Positions 9,911 to 18,465 of a DNA stretch of 64,000 bases are shown piece after piece. The DNA is from CALCKU01 sp964654665 (GTDB lineage Bacteria > Pseudomonadota > Alphaproteobacteria > Caulobacterales > Maricaulaceae): contig CAZZKV010000009.1 in NCBI GenBank assembly GCA_964654665.1, positions 28,175-92,174 on the forward strand. Direction: 5' to 3'. Below the pieces are notes generated by a model. The model worked only from the letters and a program-made list of their open reading frames with translations. It did not search any database and was not told the origin of the DNA. Positions within the stretch are counted from its first letter, which is position 1. Every line of letters begins with the position of its first letter. A program made the position numbers and the translations under genes.

Positions 9911-9938
9911 AAACCCGGCCTTTCAGGCTGGGTTTTTT
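9911..9938 (+). terminator. Intrinsic terminator after ferredoxin
   Basis: The stem AAACCCGGCC / GGCTGGGTTT (one G-T pair) closes a TTTCA loop and is followed by a T run. It lies 43 nt after the ferredoxin stop and separates it from the BlaI locus. Confidence 0.85.
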
Positions 9939-9984
9939 CATAATTACCCTTCATTTTTAAAAATATCTCATAAAGCTTGACTAA

Positions 9985-10000
9985 TGTTACATATGTAACA
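9985..10000. promoter_or_regulatory. Candidate BlaI-type operator
   Basis: TGTTACATATGTAACA is a perfect 16-bp palindrome ending 13 bases before the ATG of the blaI-like gene. Its core TTACATATGTAA matches the dyad bound by staphylococcal BlaI/MecI as I know it. A partly similar TATGT half site follows at 10003-10017. This placement fits autorepression of the repressor-peptidase pair. Confidence 0.75.
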
Positions 10001-10013
10001 TATATGTCTACTT

Positions 10014-10385
10014 ATGTCACATCTTACACGACCCGAATTGACCATTCTTAAAGCTCTTTGGACTGAGTCGCCTCTATCCGCACGCGAGATACAGGAGCAA
10101 GTCGGGCTGCAATTAAACTGGTCTTTTTCAACGACACGGACAACATTATCTCGAATGGTTGATAAAACGCTCCTTCAACTGGATACCAAGCACGGTGTAC
10201 GGGTTTACGCACCTGTTGAGAGCAAAGTTCGCACCCTTTCGGGAGTGATGCGTGAATTTTTTGAGTCTGTTTTAGAAATAAAAGACCCGCTTCCTACGGC
10301 AGCATTTCACGAGAGCAAAATGTTATCCCCGGAAGAATGGGCAGAATTAGACCGTCATTTGAATGAGAGCTCTGATGATGATTAA
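10014..10385 (+). CDS. BlaI/MecI/CopY-family transcriptional repressor
   Basis: A 123-residue winged-helix repressor. The N-terminal region (LTRPELTILKALWTESPLSAREI) and the recognition segment (WSFSTTRTTLSRMVDKTLL) follow the BlaI/MecI pattern, and a C-terminal dimerisation/cleavage region follows. In known systems the repressor is inactivated when the cognate M56 membrane peptidase senses a signal. It overlaps the downstream M56 gene by a few bases. There is no beta-lactamase gene beside it, so the regulon is unknown. The operator-like palindrome at 9985-10000 suggests autoregulation. Confidence 0.92.
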   Translation: MSHLTRPELTILKALWTESPLSAREIQEQVGLQLNWSFSTTRTTLSRMVDKTLLQLDTKHGVRVYAPVESKVRTLSGVMREFFESVLEIKDPLPTAAFHESKMLSPEEWAELDRHLNESSDDD

Positions 10386-11595
10386 GGCGTTAATCCTTGT
10401 TCATTTATGGAGTCTTGTCGTAGCCGCGAGCGCATGGGCCTTGCAACGAGATTGTAAAGAGAAAACAGGTGCGAATTTCCCAACTCCAAATATTTGGCTG
10501 GGTTTAATCATGCTTAGCCTTTTGCCAGGGATACTCATTTTATTACCTTTTGACCAGTCTATCAGTTTTCTGAAGATAGAAACCTTTGAAATATTAAACG
10601 AATCCATAAGCGATAAACCATCACCGCACCTTTCGTCTTTAAATTATTTAACACTATATTTTAGTGTATCTGCCTGGCTCATAGGGTGTACCCTATGGCG
10701 TTGGTATCGTTTGCAATGCCTTCCTTTGATAGCTACAATTAAGCCGGATGTTTTCACGACGACTTTACCCTTACCACCATTGACTCTGTCTTGGCCGCGT
10801 AGAGTAATCGTTATCCCAGACGGGCTTCAAACTCACATGGCCTTGATCAACCATGAACGTGCTCATCTATATTATAAAGATGCAGAGATTACGCTCTGTC
10901 TTCTCATNNNNNNNNNNNNNNNNNNNNNNNNNNNNNNNNNNNNNNNNNNNNNNNNNNNNNNNNNNNNNNNNNNNNNNNNNNNNNNNNNNNNNNNNNNNNN
11001 NNNNNNNGACGGAAGGGCACTGCCATGCCCAACCGCCTATCTCACCTCAACACGTCATAGGAGCGTTAAAATGAGACTAACTAAAATCATGGACAATAAA
11101 CCCCATAAGCGCAAGCAGCGTTGGCCTATGGCTTTATTCATAACGGCTTTAGGGGCCAGTGGACTGGGCTTCATCAGTATTACCCCTGATGCTATCGCTA
11201 AGGATGGAACAGTCAATATTCAAGCGGATGAAGTTGTCTATACTGTGCGCGTACCTCCTCGAATGCCTGCAAAATGCCTCGGCCTGAACGTCAATGAAAT
11301 AGAGATCGAACGGAGAGAGGTTAAGATTAAAGATAAAGTGGGACAGACGCACACAGCAATAGTTGGTGTCGTTGTCCTGAAATATGATGTTCGCCCAGAT
11401 GGCAGTACGCATAATTTGCGCGTCGTTAAATCAAACCACCCTTGTTTTGAACCAGAAGCTAAAACGTCCCTTGCTCAGTGGATGATTGAACCGCAAAGTG
11501 AAAATATTCGCGATGTGGGTGTAATGCTAAAATTCATGTTGACAGGGGAAACAGATAAAGACTTGCGTGCTGCGTTAAATGATTTTGTGCATTAA
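10375..11595 (+). CDS. M56-family (BlaR1-like) membrane peptidase with C-terminal TonB-like domain; interrupted by scaffold gap
   Basis: A candidate membrane sensor-peptidase paired with the BlaI-type repressor. Before the gap the product has several hydrophobic segments and the zinc motif H-E-R-A-H within LINHERAHLYYKDA. After the gap come a basic stretch, one more membrane segment (MALFITALGASGLGF), and a C-terminal domain with VLKYDVRPDGSTHNLRVVKS that resembles TonB C-terminal domains. The gap (10908-11007) is exactly 100 N, the usual filler for unknown size, so length and frame across it are uncertain; both sides fit one M56 protein. Starts at 10363, 10375 and 10378 are possible; 10375 overlaps the blaI stop. 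Confidence 0.75.
   Translation: MMIKALILVHLWSLVVAASAWALQRDCKEKTGANFPTPNIWLGLIMLSLLPGILILLPFDQSISFLKIETFEILNESISDKPSPHLSSLNYLTLYFSVSAWLIGCTLWRWYRLQCLPLIATIKPDVFTTTLPLPPLTLSWPRRVIVIPDGLQTHMALINHERAHLYYKDAEITLCLLXXXXXXXXXXXXXXXXXXXXXXXXXXXXXXXXXXDGRALPCPTAYLTSTRHRSVKMRLTKIMDNKPHKRKQRWPMALFITALGASGLGFISITPDAIAKDGTVNIQADEVVYTVRVPPRMPAKCLGLNVNEIEIERREVKIKDKVGQTHTAIVGVVVLKYDVRPDGSTHNLRVVKSNHPCFEPEAKTSLAQWMIEPQSENIRDVGVMLKFMLTGETDKDLRAALNDFVH
10908..11007. other. Scaffold gap (100 N)
   Basis: Exactly 100 undetermined bases lie within the M56 peptidase gene. The true distance is unknown. Confidence 0.99.
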
Positions 11596-11837
11596 GGTTG
11601 TTTTTATTATGCGCTCATTAACTGCCCAAGGTAGGCGTGTATACAACCCGTGAGTCTAGGGGTTCTAAAATAACATTGGTGTGCCCCTCCCACCTGTTTT
11701 GATTTTATAGTGTTCTTCAATCGAGGCTATTCCATCCTGATTCTAGCTGAATATTATTTGGGCCAATATCCACCGAGTGAGAAAAACCGTCAAAGCCTCT
11801 ATGTTGATATCCCGCTATACTTGCCTAATAAGACATA

Positions 11838-11863
11838 AAAAAACCGGCATAAAATACCGGTTT
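11838..11863 (-). terminator. Intrinsic terminator of pnp
   Basis: The stem AAACCGG / CCGGTTT (11841-11847 with 11857-11863) is followed on the minus strand by a run of T, 27 nt after the pnp stop. The rest of the 294-base stretch 11596-11889 between the M56 gene and pnp shows no gene that I can support. Confidence 0.8.
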
Positions 11864-11889
11864 CAATGACAGATTAAAGGCTTAACTTT

Positions 11890-14127
11890 TTATTCTTCTT
11901 CGGATTTTTTACTGCGGCGACGGCGGCGTTTAGGTTTGTCACCTTTGTCGCCATCGGATTTTTTACCGCGCGGCTTTTTCTTATCCGCGTCGCCGTCTTT
12001 ATCTTCGCGCGGCTCGCGGGGGAGTTCCTCGCCGGTATCCTGATTAACATATTTCATATTCAGGCGAACCTTACCGCGGTCATCAAAACCCATCAGTTTG
12101 ACATAAACTTCTTGGCCTTCGGAAACAACGTCAGATGGATGACCCACCCGCTCGTTTTTCATTTGCGAGACATGGACAAGTCCGTCTTTCTTACCAAAGA
12201 AGTTCACGAAAGCACCGAAATCGACAACTTTGACGACTTTACCTTTATAGATTGTCCCGACTTCCGGCTCTGCTGTCAGGCTATGAATCCAGTCCATCGC
12301 AGCTGTGATAGAGGCTTTATCGGTTGACGCAATTTTGATTGTGCCATCATCTTCAACCGAGACGCGGGCCCCTGTAGTGTCAACGATTTCACGGATAACC
12401 TTGCCGCCCGTTCCGATGACGTCGCGGATTTTATCAACCGGAATTTTCATGGTTTCAATACGCGGAGCAAATTCACCAACTTCGCCGCGGCTCTCTTCCA
12501 AGGCCTTGTTCATTTCGCCGAGAATATGCAGGCGCCCAGCATTGGCTTGTTCCAGAGCGGTTGTCATAATCTCTTCGTTAATACCGGCGATTTTGATATC
12601 CATTTGTAAGGATGTGATACCTTCGCTGGTACCGGCAACTTTAAAGTCCATATCGCCAAGGTGATCTTCATCGCCCAGAATATCAGAGAGAACGGCTATA
12701 CCATCATCATCTTTAATCAGGCCCATAGCAATCCCAGATACCGGACGTTTAAGCGGTACGCCCGCATCCATCATAGCCAAAGAACAACCGCAAACGGTGG
12801 CCATAGAGGATGACCCGTTTGATTCCATAATTTCTGAAACCAGACGAATCGTATAGGGGAAATCATCCGCTGTTGGCAAAACGGCCTGCAAAGCGCGCCA
12901 TGCAAGTTTTCCATGGCCAGTTTCGCGGCGCGATGTGCCGCCCATACGGCCACACTCGCCCACGGAATAAGGCGGGAAATTATAATGCAGCAGGAACTTA
13001 TTTTTAATGGTCCCGGTTAATTGGTCGATATATTGTTCATCATCCGATGTGCCCAGTGTTGCTACGCAAAGGGCCTGTGTTTCGCCGCGCGTGAATAGAG
13101 CCGAGCCATGCGTGCGGGGTAAAGGGCCTGCTTCGGCCACAATCGGGCGAACCTGATCAAGTTTACGGCCATCAATACGCTTGCCTGTTTTAATGACAGA
13201 GGAGCGAACAGTTTGCGATTCAATCGATTTAAACACATCACCAAAGATACCAGAGGCAATACCATCCGGATTATCGTCTGATTGGCCAAGAGCATCCCAC
13301 GCCGCATCTTTGGCCGCGCCGAGCAAGGCTTGGCGTTCCATTTTATCAGTTTTCTTATAGGCGGCTTTAATCGCCTTTTCGGCTTGTTTCGCAACAAGTT
13401 TCTTTTCAGCAGAATGGTCCGGTGACGTAAATTCACGGGCTGGTTTTGCAGCCTTTTTTGCTAATTTACTAATCGCATCAATAACGTCTTGGCAGCTTTC
13501 ATGTGCATACATAACCGCGCCAAGCATCTGTTCTTCGGTCAATTCTTTAGCTTCGGATTCAACCATCATGACAGCATCCGCTGTGCCGGCAACAACCAAA
13601 TCAAGCTCGCTATCTTCCAGTTCCGGAATTGTCGGATTAAGGACATAATCCCCGTCGATGAGACCAACACGGGCGGCTGCAATCGGGCCCAAGAAGGGCA
13701 AACCAGACAGAGCCAGCGCCGCAGAGGCGCCGATCATACCAATAATATCAGGTTCGTTTTCACCGTCATGTTGTAAAACTGTAATAACGACTTGAACTTC
13801 GTTTTTATAGCCCTTTGGAAAGAGCGGACGAATAGGACGGTCTGTTAGGCGGGAAATCAGAGTTTCGCGCTCTGTCGGGCGACCTTCGCGTTTAAAATAG
13901 CCGCCGGGAATTTTGCCGGCTGCGTAAAATTTTTCCATGTAATTCACGGTCAATGGGAAAAAATCCATGCCCGGTTTTTGCTTGGATGCGCCGCAAACGG
14001 TCGCTAAAAGCTTGGTTTCGCCGTAAGTACACAGAACGGCTCCATCTGCTTGGCGGGCCATGCCGCCGGTTTCTATAGTGAGAGGGCGTCCGGCCCAATC
14101 GATCTCTACTGTGTGTTTATCAAACAT
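11890..14127 (-). CDS. pnp: Polyribonucleotide nucleotidyltransferase (PNPase)
   Basis: A phosphorolytic 3'-5' exoribonuclease and degradosome component. The 745-residue product has a first RNase PH domain (ADGAVLCTYGETKLLATV), an all-helical linker, a second catalytic RNase PH domain (RTHGSALFTRGETQALCVATLG), a KH domain (VIGTGGKVIREIVDTTG) and an S1 domain (GTIYKGKVVKVVDFGAFVNF). It ends in a long Lys/Arg/Glu-rich tail. The start at 14127 (MFDKHTVEI) matches the family N-terminus; the frame is open further upstream, where the sequence forms stem-loops. It follows rpsO across a terminator-like hairpin. Confidence 0.97.
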   Translation of the reverse strand: MFDKHTVEIDWAGRPLTIETGGMARQADGAVLCTYGETKLLATVCGASKQKPGMDFFPLTVNYMEKFYAAGKIPGGYFKREGRPTERETLISRLTDRPIRPLFPKGYKNEVQVVITVLQHDGENEPDIIGMIGASAALALSGLPFLGPIAAARVGLIDGDYVLNPTIPELEDSELDLVVAGTADAVMMVESEAKELTEEQMLGAVMYAHESCQDVIDAISKLAKKAAKPAREFTSPDHSAEKKLVAKQAEKAIKAAYKKTDKMERQALLGAAKDAAWDALGQSDDNPDGIASGIFGDVFKSIESQTVRSSVIKTGKRIDGRKLDQVRPIVAEAGPLPRTHGSALFTRGETQALCVATLGTSDDEQYIDQLTGTIKNKFLLHYNFPPYSVGECGRMGGTSRRETGHGKLAWRALQAVLPTADDFPYTIRLVSEIMESNGSSSMATVCGCSLAMMDAGVPLKRPVSGIAMGLIKDDDGIAVLSDILGDEDHLGDMDFKVAGTSEGITSLQMDIKIAGINEEIMTTALEQANAGRLHILGEMNKALEESRGEVGEFAPRIETMKIPVDKIRDVIGTGGKVIREIVDTTGARVSVEDDGTIKIASTDKASITAAMDWIHSLTAEPEVGTIYKGKVVKVVDFGAFVNFFGKKDGLVHVSQMKNERVGHPSDVVSEGQEVYVKLMGFDDRGKVRLNMKYVNQDTGEELPREPREDKDGDADKKKPRGKKSDGDKGDKPKRRRRRSKKSEEE

Positions 14128-14162
14128 ATCGTACAAGTTCTTTCTTTCAACGTACATATAAT

Positions 14163-14197
14163 CGGCAGATATCTGCCGTTTGGACGCCACATGCGTC
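14163..14197 (-). promoter_or_regulatory. Stem-loops in the pnp leader
   Basis: Two dyads lie between rpsO and pnp: a perfect 16-bp palindrome CGGCAGATATCTGCCG (14163-14178) and GGACGC-CACAT-GCGTCC (14182-14197). In enterobacteria a double-stranded pnp leader is cut by RNase III and drives PNPase autoregulation. Position and structure suggest something similar here, by inference. Confidence 0.45.
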
Positions 14198-14212
14198 CAG
14201 CGCTAGATGCGC

Positions 14213-14239
14213 AAAAGGCCACCCCCATGGTGGCCTTTG
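14213..14239 (-). terminator. rpsO terminator
   Basis: The 10-bp perfect stem AAAGGCCACC / GGTGGCCTTT (14214-14223 with 14229-14238) lies 20 nt after the rpsO stop, with a short T run on the minus strand. It probably gives partial termination between rpsO and pnp. Confidence 0.75.
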
Positions 14240-14258
14240 GTTTTGAGGGTCAATTCGC

Positions 14259-14528
14259 CTAGCGGCGCAGTCCCAGTTTCTGGATAAGGTCCTGATAACG
14301 GCCCTCATCTTTTTTCTTAAGATAGGCCTGAAGACTCCGGCGTTTATTGACCATTGTAATGAGGCCGCGGCGCGAGTGGTTGTCTTTGTGGTTGGTCTTA
14401 AGATGTTCCGTCAGATTAACAATGCGTTCTGTTAGAACCGCAATTTGTACTTCGGGGGATCCTGTATCGCCGGGTTTCACGGCATATTCAGATATTAGCG
14501 CTGCTTTGCGCTCGGGGGTAATCGACAT
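14259..14528 (-). CDS. rpsO: 30S ribosomal protein S15
   Basis: An 89-residue protein of the small subunit that binds 16S rRNA early in assembly. The full-length family pattern is visible: GDTGSPEVQIAVLTERI, the HLKTNHKDNHSRRGL region, and the C-terminal YQDLIQKLGLRR. It lies between truB (17 nt upstream) and pnp, the conserved order in proteobacteria. Confidence 0.98.
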   Translation of the reverse strand: MSITPERKAALISEYAVKPGDTGSPEVQIAVLTERIVNLTEHLKTNHKDNHSRRGLITMVNKRRSLQAYLKKKDEGRYQDLIQKLGLRR

Positions 14529-14545
14529 CGTGTTCTCCGTTTTGT

Positions 14546-15445
14546 TTACATATTAAAAACCCGCCGAGGCCATAATTGACCGTCTTTGGGCTGACAAAGC
14601 GCAACAGGCGTGTCTCCGTTCATGACCAGAACCCAAGGGGTCGTGGTTAAATCAAGAGGACAGACTATTGTGCGTCCGTATTTCAGATCCTTGGCATCAG
14701 GCTCTGCTGCGGCTAGCACCGGGATGTCGTCCAGTGCAGTCTTGACAGGGCTTAAAGCCTCTAAAACGCGGCCCTCATAGGCGAGATTTTCCAGCGCGTC
14801 TAGCGAAAAAGATATCGGTTGTGTAAAGGCGCCCACGCGGGTACGGCGCAGGCGTGTGACATGACCACAGGCTCCCAGTTTTGCCGCTATATCGCGCGCC
14901 AGCGAGCGGATATAGGTACCTTTGCCGCAGGTGACGATAAATTGGGCTGTATCTGGGGCGTAATCCACCAGATCAAAATTTGTGACAGTAACCGCGCGCG
15001 ATTTTAGCCTAACCGTTTCGCCAGCGCGCGCCAGATCATAGGCCCGCTTACCAGCGATCTTGATAGCTGAAAACCGCGGCGGGGTTTGCGATATCAGTCC
15101 TGTAAATTCTGGCAGCACAGCCTCTATCGCCGCTTTATGGGGGCGTATATCCGATGATTGTGTGACGGTGCCTTCACTGTCCCATGTATCGGTATTCTGG
15201 CCCCAAGTCAGGGTGAATTCATATTCCTTTTGGGCATCCATCATAAAGGGAACGGTCTTGGTTGCTTCGCCCAGCGCAATTGGCAATATACCACTTGCCA
15301 GCGGGTCCAGCGTTCCGGCATGACCGGCCTTTTGGGCTTTAAATAACCATCGAATTTTTCCAACAGCCTGCGTTGAGGTCATGCCCAAAGGTTTGTCAAA
15401 ATTCACCCACCCATGGACGGGATTACCTTTGCGTTTGCGAGGCAT
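14546..15445 (-). CDS. truB: tRNA pseudouridine-55 synthase TruB
   Basis: Makes pseudouridine 55 in the T-loop of tRNAs. The 299-residue product has the catalytic segment GHAGTLDPLASGILP with its Asp, GWVNFDKPLGMTS near the N-terminus, the KEYEFTLTWGQNTDTWD motif and the GTYIRSLARDI segment. The start at 15445 (MPRKRKGNPVHGW) fits homologues; the frame is open upstream into rbfA, but that extension does not look like the family. It is the seventh gene of the rimP-nusA-infB cluster. Confidence 0.96.
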   Translation of the reverse strand: MPRKRKGNPVHGWVNFDKPLGMTSTQAVGKIRWLFKAQKAGHAGTLDPLASGILPIALGEATKTVPFMMDAQKEYEFTLTWGQNTDTWDSEGTVTQSSDIRPHKAAIEAVLPEFTGLISQTPPRFSAIKIAGKRAYDLARAGETVRLKSRAVTVTNFDLVDYAPDTAQFIVTCGKGTYIRSLARDIAAKLGACGHVTRLRRTRVGAFTQPISFSLDALENLAYEGRVLEALSPVKTALDDIPVLAAAEPDAKDLKYGRTIVCPLDLTTTPWVLVMNGDTPVALCQPKDGQLWPRRVFNM

Positions 15446-15464
15446 GGCTTTGCATTTACCGTGT

Positions 15465-15854
15465 TTAGCCCAAGTCTTGTTGGACTTTGGGTTGGCTGAG
15501 TAATTTTTGCATTTCTGTGGCGGTTTCAAAACTGGTGTCGGCGACAAATTTTAACCGTGGTGTGGATTTCATTTCCATTTCTTTGCCCAGACGTCCACGC
15601 AGAAAACTGGCACAGCGCGTGAGCGCGGCTATCACTATATCCGTATCCTTACCATTGTGATGTCCGCCCAAAGGCGCGGCATAGACAATGGCATGTTTTA
15701 AGTCGGGCGAGGCGCGCACTTCGGATATTGTGACGCTGACACCATGCAGATCAGGGTCGCGCAGATTTTCTTTGGTAATAATATCGGACAAGGCCCGGCG
15801 AATTAATTCGCCGGCTTTTAATTGTCGCTGGGTTGGTGCCTTATGTTTCGGCAT
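15465..15854 (-). CDS. rbfA: Ribosome-binding factor A
   Basis: A cold-shock assembly factor for the 30S subunit. The 129-residue KH-fold protein shows the family pattern: RQLKAGELIRRALSDII at the N-terminus, VTISEVRASPDLKHAIVYAAPLGG in the middle, and LKFVADTSFETATEMQKLL near the end. It starts 17 nt after the infB stop. Confidence 0.97.
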   Translation of the reverse strand: MPKHKAPTQRQLKAGELIRRALSDIITKENLRDPDLHGVSVTISEVRASPDLKHAIVYAAPLGGHHNGKDTDIVIAALTRCASFLRGRLGKEMEMKSTPRLKFVADTSFETATEMQKLLSQPKVQQDLG

Positions 15855-15871
15855 AGTAGTCTTGCCGAGAT

Positions 15872-18382
15872 TTACTCAACATCCTCAAGCTTACGATCCA
15901 GCATTTCAACGGTGAAACATTCTATTTGATCGCCCTTGCGCAGATCGTAATATCCTTCAAAACCCATACCGCATTCCATACCGGCTTGAACTTTCGGCAC
16001 TTCGTCCTTGAACCGTTTGAGCGTTGAAAGCTCGCCTTCGTGAATGACAACATCGTCGCGTAACAGGCGTACGCCGGATCCGCGCTCAACGCGCCCTTCG
16101 GTGACTTTACAGCCAGCAACCTTGCCCAATTTTGAGATATTAAACACTTCGAGAATTTCAGCGTAACCAATAAATGTCTCGCGGCGTTCTTGCTTAAGCA
16201 TACCTTGGAGCGCGCTTTTGATTTCTTCGAGCAAGTCATAAATGATCGAATAATATCGAATTTCTACACCTTCGCGTTCGGCTAAATCCTTGGCTTGGCG
16301 ATTGGCGCGTACATTAAAAGCAATGATAGGTGCGCCAGAAGATTTGGCCAACATAACATCGCTTTCGGAAATACCGCCCGCAGCACTATAAATTACGCGG
16401 GCTTTAACTTCGGAATTTCCAAGACTTTCCAGAGAGGATTTAATGGCTTCCGCAGAGCCCTGAACATCGGCTTTAACCAGTAATAACATTTCTTCGGATG
16501 TTTTATCGGCCAGCTTGGCCATCATCATTTCCATAGAGGCCATGGCGGACGGGGCGGCGACTTGTGAGGCGCGTTTCTGGCGCAGGCGATATTCGGTAAT
16601 TTCGCGAGCTTTAGCCTCATTGCCAACAACCGCGAAAGGCTCGCCTGGCGCGGGTGCACCGTCCAGCCCCATAATTTCCACAGGGGTCGATGGTCCGGCC
16701 TCTTTAAGACGGGCATCGCGTTCATCCATCATAGCTTTGACTTTGCCCCAATATTCGCCCGCCACTACAATATCGCCGCGTTTTAATGTTCCGCGTTTGA
16801 CAAGGGCTGTTGAAACCGGGCCGCGACCCTTCTCAATTTTGGACTCAATGACAAGACCATCGGCATTGCGCTTCGGATTGGCTTTAAGCTCCATAAGCTC
16901 GGCTTGGTTGGTAATGGCTTCGGCTAGATCATCAAGGCCGGTTTTTTCTTTGGCTGAAACTTTGACCGCTTGAGTATCCCCGGACATGGATTCGGTGATG
17001 ACATTATGTTGCAAGAGGTCCGTTTCCACCTTTTGCGGATTGGCTTCATAAGCATCCATTTTATTGATGGCGACAATAATCGGCGTATCTGCCGCTTGGG
17101 CATGTTTAATACTTTCGATTGTTTGCGGCATGATGCCATCATCGGCGGCGACAACCAGTACAACAATATCGACGGCTTGTGCGCCGCGTGTGCGCATTTC
17201 GGTAAAGGCGGCATGACCCGGTGTATCGAGAACCGTGATAGCTTGGCCCGATTTTAGATTAAGCTGATAGGCCCCGATATGCTGGGTAATACCACCGGCT
17301 TCGCCCGCGGCTACATCGGTTGTGCGCAGCGCATCAAGCAAGGATGTTTTTCCATGATCAACGTGACCCATAATGGCGACAACAGGGGCGCGCGGTTCTA
17401 GATTGGCATCATCTTCGGGTTTGTCATCTTGCAGGAAGTTGTCTTCGACATCAGATTCCGCAACCCGTTTCACCTTATGGCCAAAATCTTCAACAATAAG
17501 CTGGGCTGTATCAGCATCCAGAACATCATTGATATTCATCATACTGCCTTGTTTCATCAGATATTTTACAACATCTGCGCCGCGTTCTGTCATACGTTGA
17601 GCCAATTCGCCTACTGTAATGGCTTCGGGGACAATAACTTCCCGAATGACTTTTTCACGGCCACCGCCGCCGCCCATTTGGCGTTGTTTTTCGCGCTCGC
17701 GTGCGCGTCGCATCGACGCCAGAGAGCGTTGACGTTCGTCATCTCCGGATAAGGCCGAGACAATTGTCAATTTACCGCGCCGACGGCGGTCATCGCCTTT
17801 CGGATTACGTGATGGTTTCGAAGGTGCGTTGGCGCGCGCTTTTTTAATGCGCCCACCTGCTTGTTCCAATGCGCTGCGTTCATCTTTAATCTGTTCGACA
17901 ACAGGAGCTCGTTTAACTAATTTGGCCTGAGCTTGTTCTTGGCGCACACGTTCAGCCTCTTCGGCTTCCATTCGGCGTAATTCGGCTTCTTCTTCAGCTT
18001 TTTTCTTGGCTTCCAAGGCGGCGCGTTCTTCGTCCATCCGGCGTTTGCGCTCGGCCTCATCAGCACGGCGTTTTTCATCGCGCTTATTTTGTTCGGACGC
18101 GGCTTGCGATAAAGCCTTTTGGCGCTTGATATATTCTGCTTTTGACAGGCCTAACGCTTTGGCTGCCTCGGCCGCCTCGTCAATTTCGACAACCGGTTTT
18201 GCTGTTTCATCGGCTGTCGGTGCCGGTTTGCCCGGTCCGCCAATGATCCGCCGTTTTTTCTTTTCAACAACGACGGCTTTTGTTCGCCCGCCTGAGAAAT
18301 TTTGGCGCACCGTACCGCCACCCTTTTTCAGAGTTAAGGGGCGCCGCGGGGCAGAGGTGTTCTTATCGTTACTATCGCTCAT
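15872..18382 (-). CDS. infB: Translation initiation factor IF-2
   Basis: The GTPase that places initiator tRNA on the 30S subunit. The 836-residue product has a long charged N-terminal region (Lys/Arg/Glu-rich, about residues 75-200, predicted coiled coil), an IF2_N segment, and the G domain with GHVDHGKTSLLDAL (near residue 340), DTPGHAAF and NKMD. Domains II, III and C-terminal IV follow (GYAEILEVFNISKLGKVAGC). The length is normal for alphaproteobacteria. It is the fourth gene of the rimP operon, 83 nt after rnpM. Confidence 0.98.
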   Translation of the reverse strand: MSDSNDKNTSAPRRPLTLKKGGGTVRQNFSGGRTKAVVVEKKKRRIIGGPGKPAPTADETAKPVVEIDEAAEAAKALGLSKAEYIKRQKALSQAASEQNKRDEKRRADEAERKRRMDEERAALEAKKKAEEEAELRRMEAEEAERVRQEQAQAKLVKRAPVVEQIKDERSALEQAGGRIKKARANAPSKPSRNPKGDDRRRRGKLTIVSALSGDDERQRSLASMRRAREREKQRQMGGGGGREKVIREVIVPEAITVGELAQRMTERGADVVKYLMKQGSMMNINDVLDADTAQLIVEDFGHKVKRVAESDVEDNFLQDDKPEDDANLEPRAPVVAIMGHVDHGKTSLLDALRTTDVAAGEAGGITQHIGAYQLNLKSGQAITVLDTPGHAAFTEMRTRGAQAVDIVVLVVAADDGIMPQTIESIKHAQAADTPIIVAINKMDAYEANPQKVETDLLQHNVITESMSGDTQAVKVSAKEKTGLDDLAEAITNQAELMELKANPKRNADGLVIESKIEKGRGPVSTALVKRGTLKRGDIVVAGEYWGKVKAMMDERDARLKEAGPSTPVEIMGLDGAPAPGEPFAVVGNEAKAREITEYRLRQKRASQVAAPSAMASMEMMMAKLADKTSEEMLLLVKADVQGSAEAIKSSLESLGNSEVKARVIYSAAGGISESDVMLAKSSGAPIIAFNVRANRQAKDLAEREGVEIRYYSIIYDLLEEIKSALQGMLKQERRETFIGYAEILEVFNISKLGKVAGCKVTEGRVERGSGVRLLRDDVVIHEGELSTLKRFKDEVPKVQAGMECGMGFEGYYDLRKGDQIECFTVEMLDRKLEDVE

Positions 18383-18465
18383 TCTATCTCACTTTTAGGC
18401 CGGTCATAACTCCAACCTGTTGGGTGCCGTAACCTAACGGCGTTTCAGACTTATTCAACTGTCAA

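Noticed and set aside
10908..11007. Continuous M56 protein through the N stretch as a fact
   Set aside because: The 100 N are a filler of unknown true length, so frame continuity is assumed from the domain order, not shown.
14128..14190. Longer PNPase start at 14190
   Set aside because: The family begins MFDKH-like at 14127; the extra residues come from the palindromic leader.
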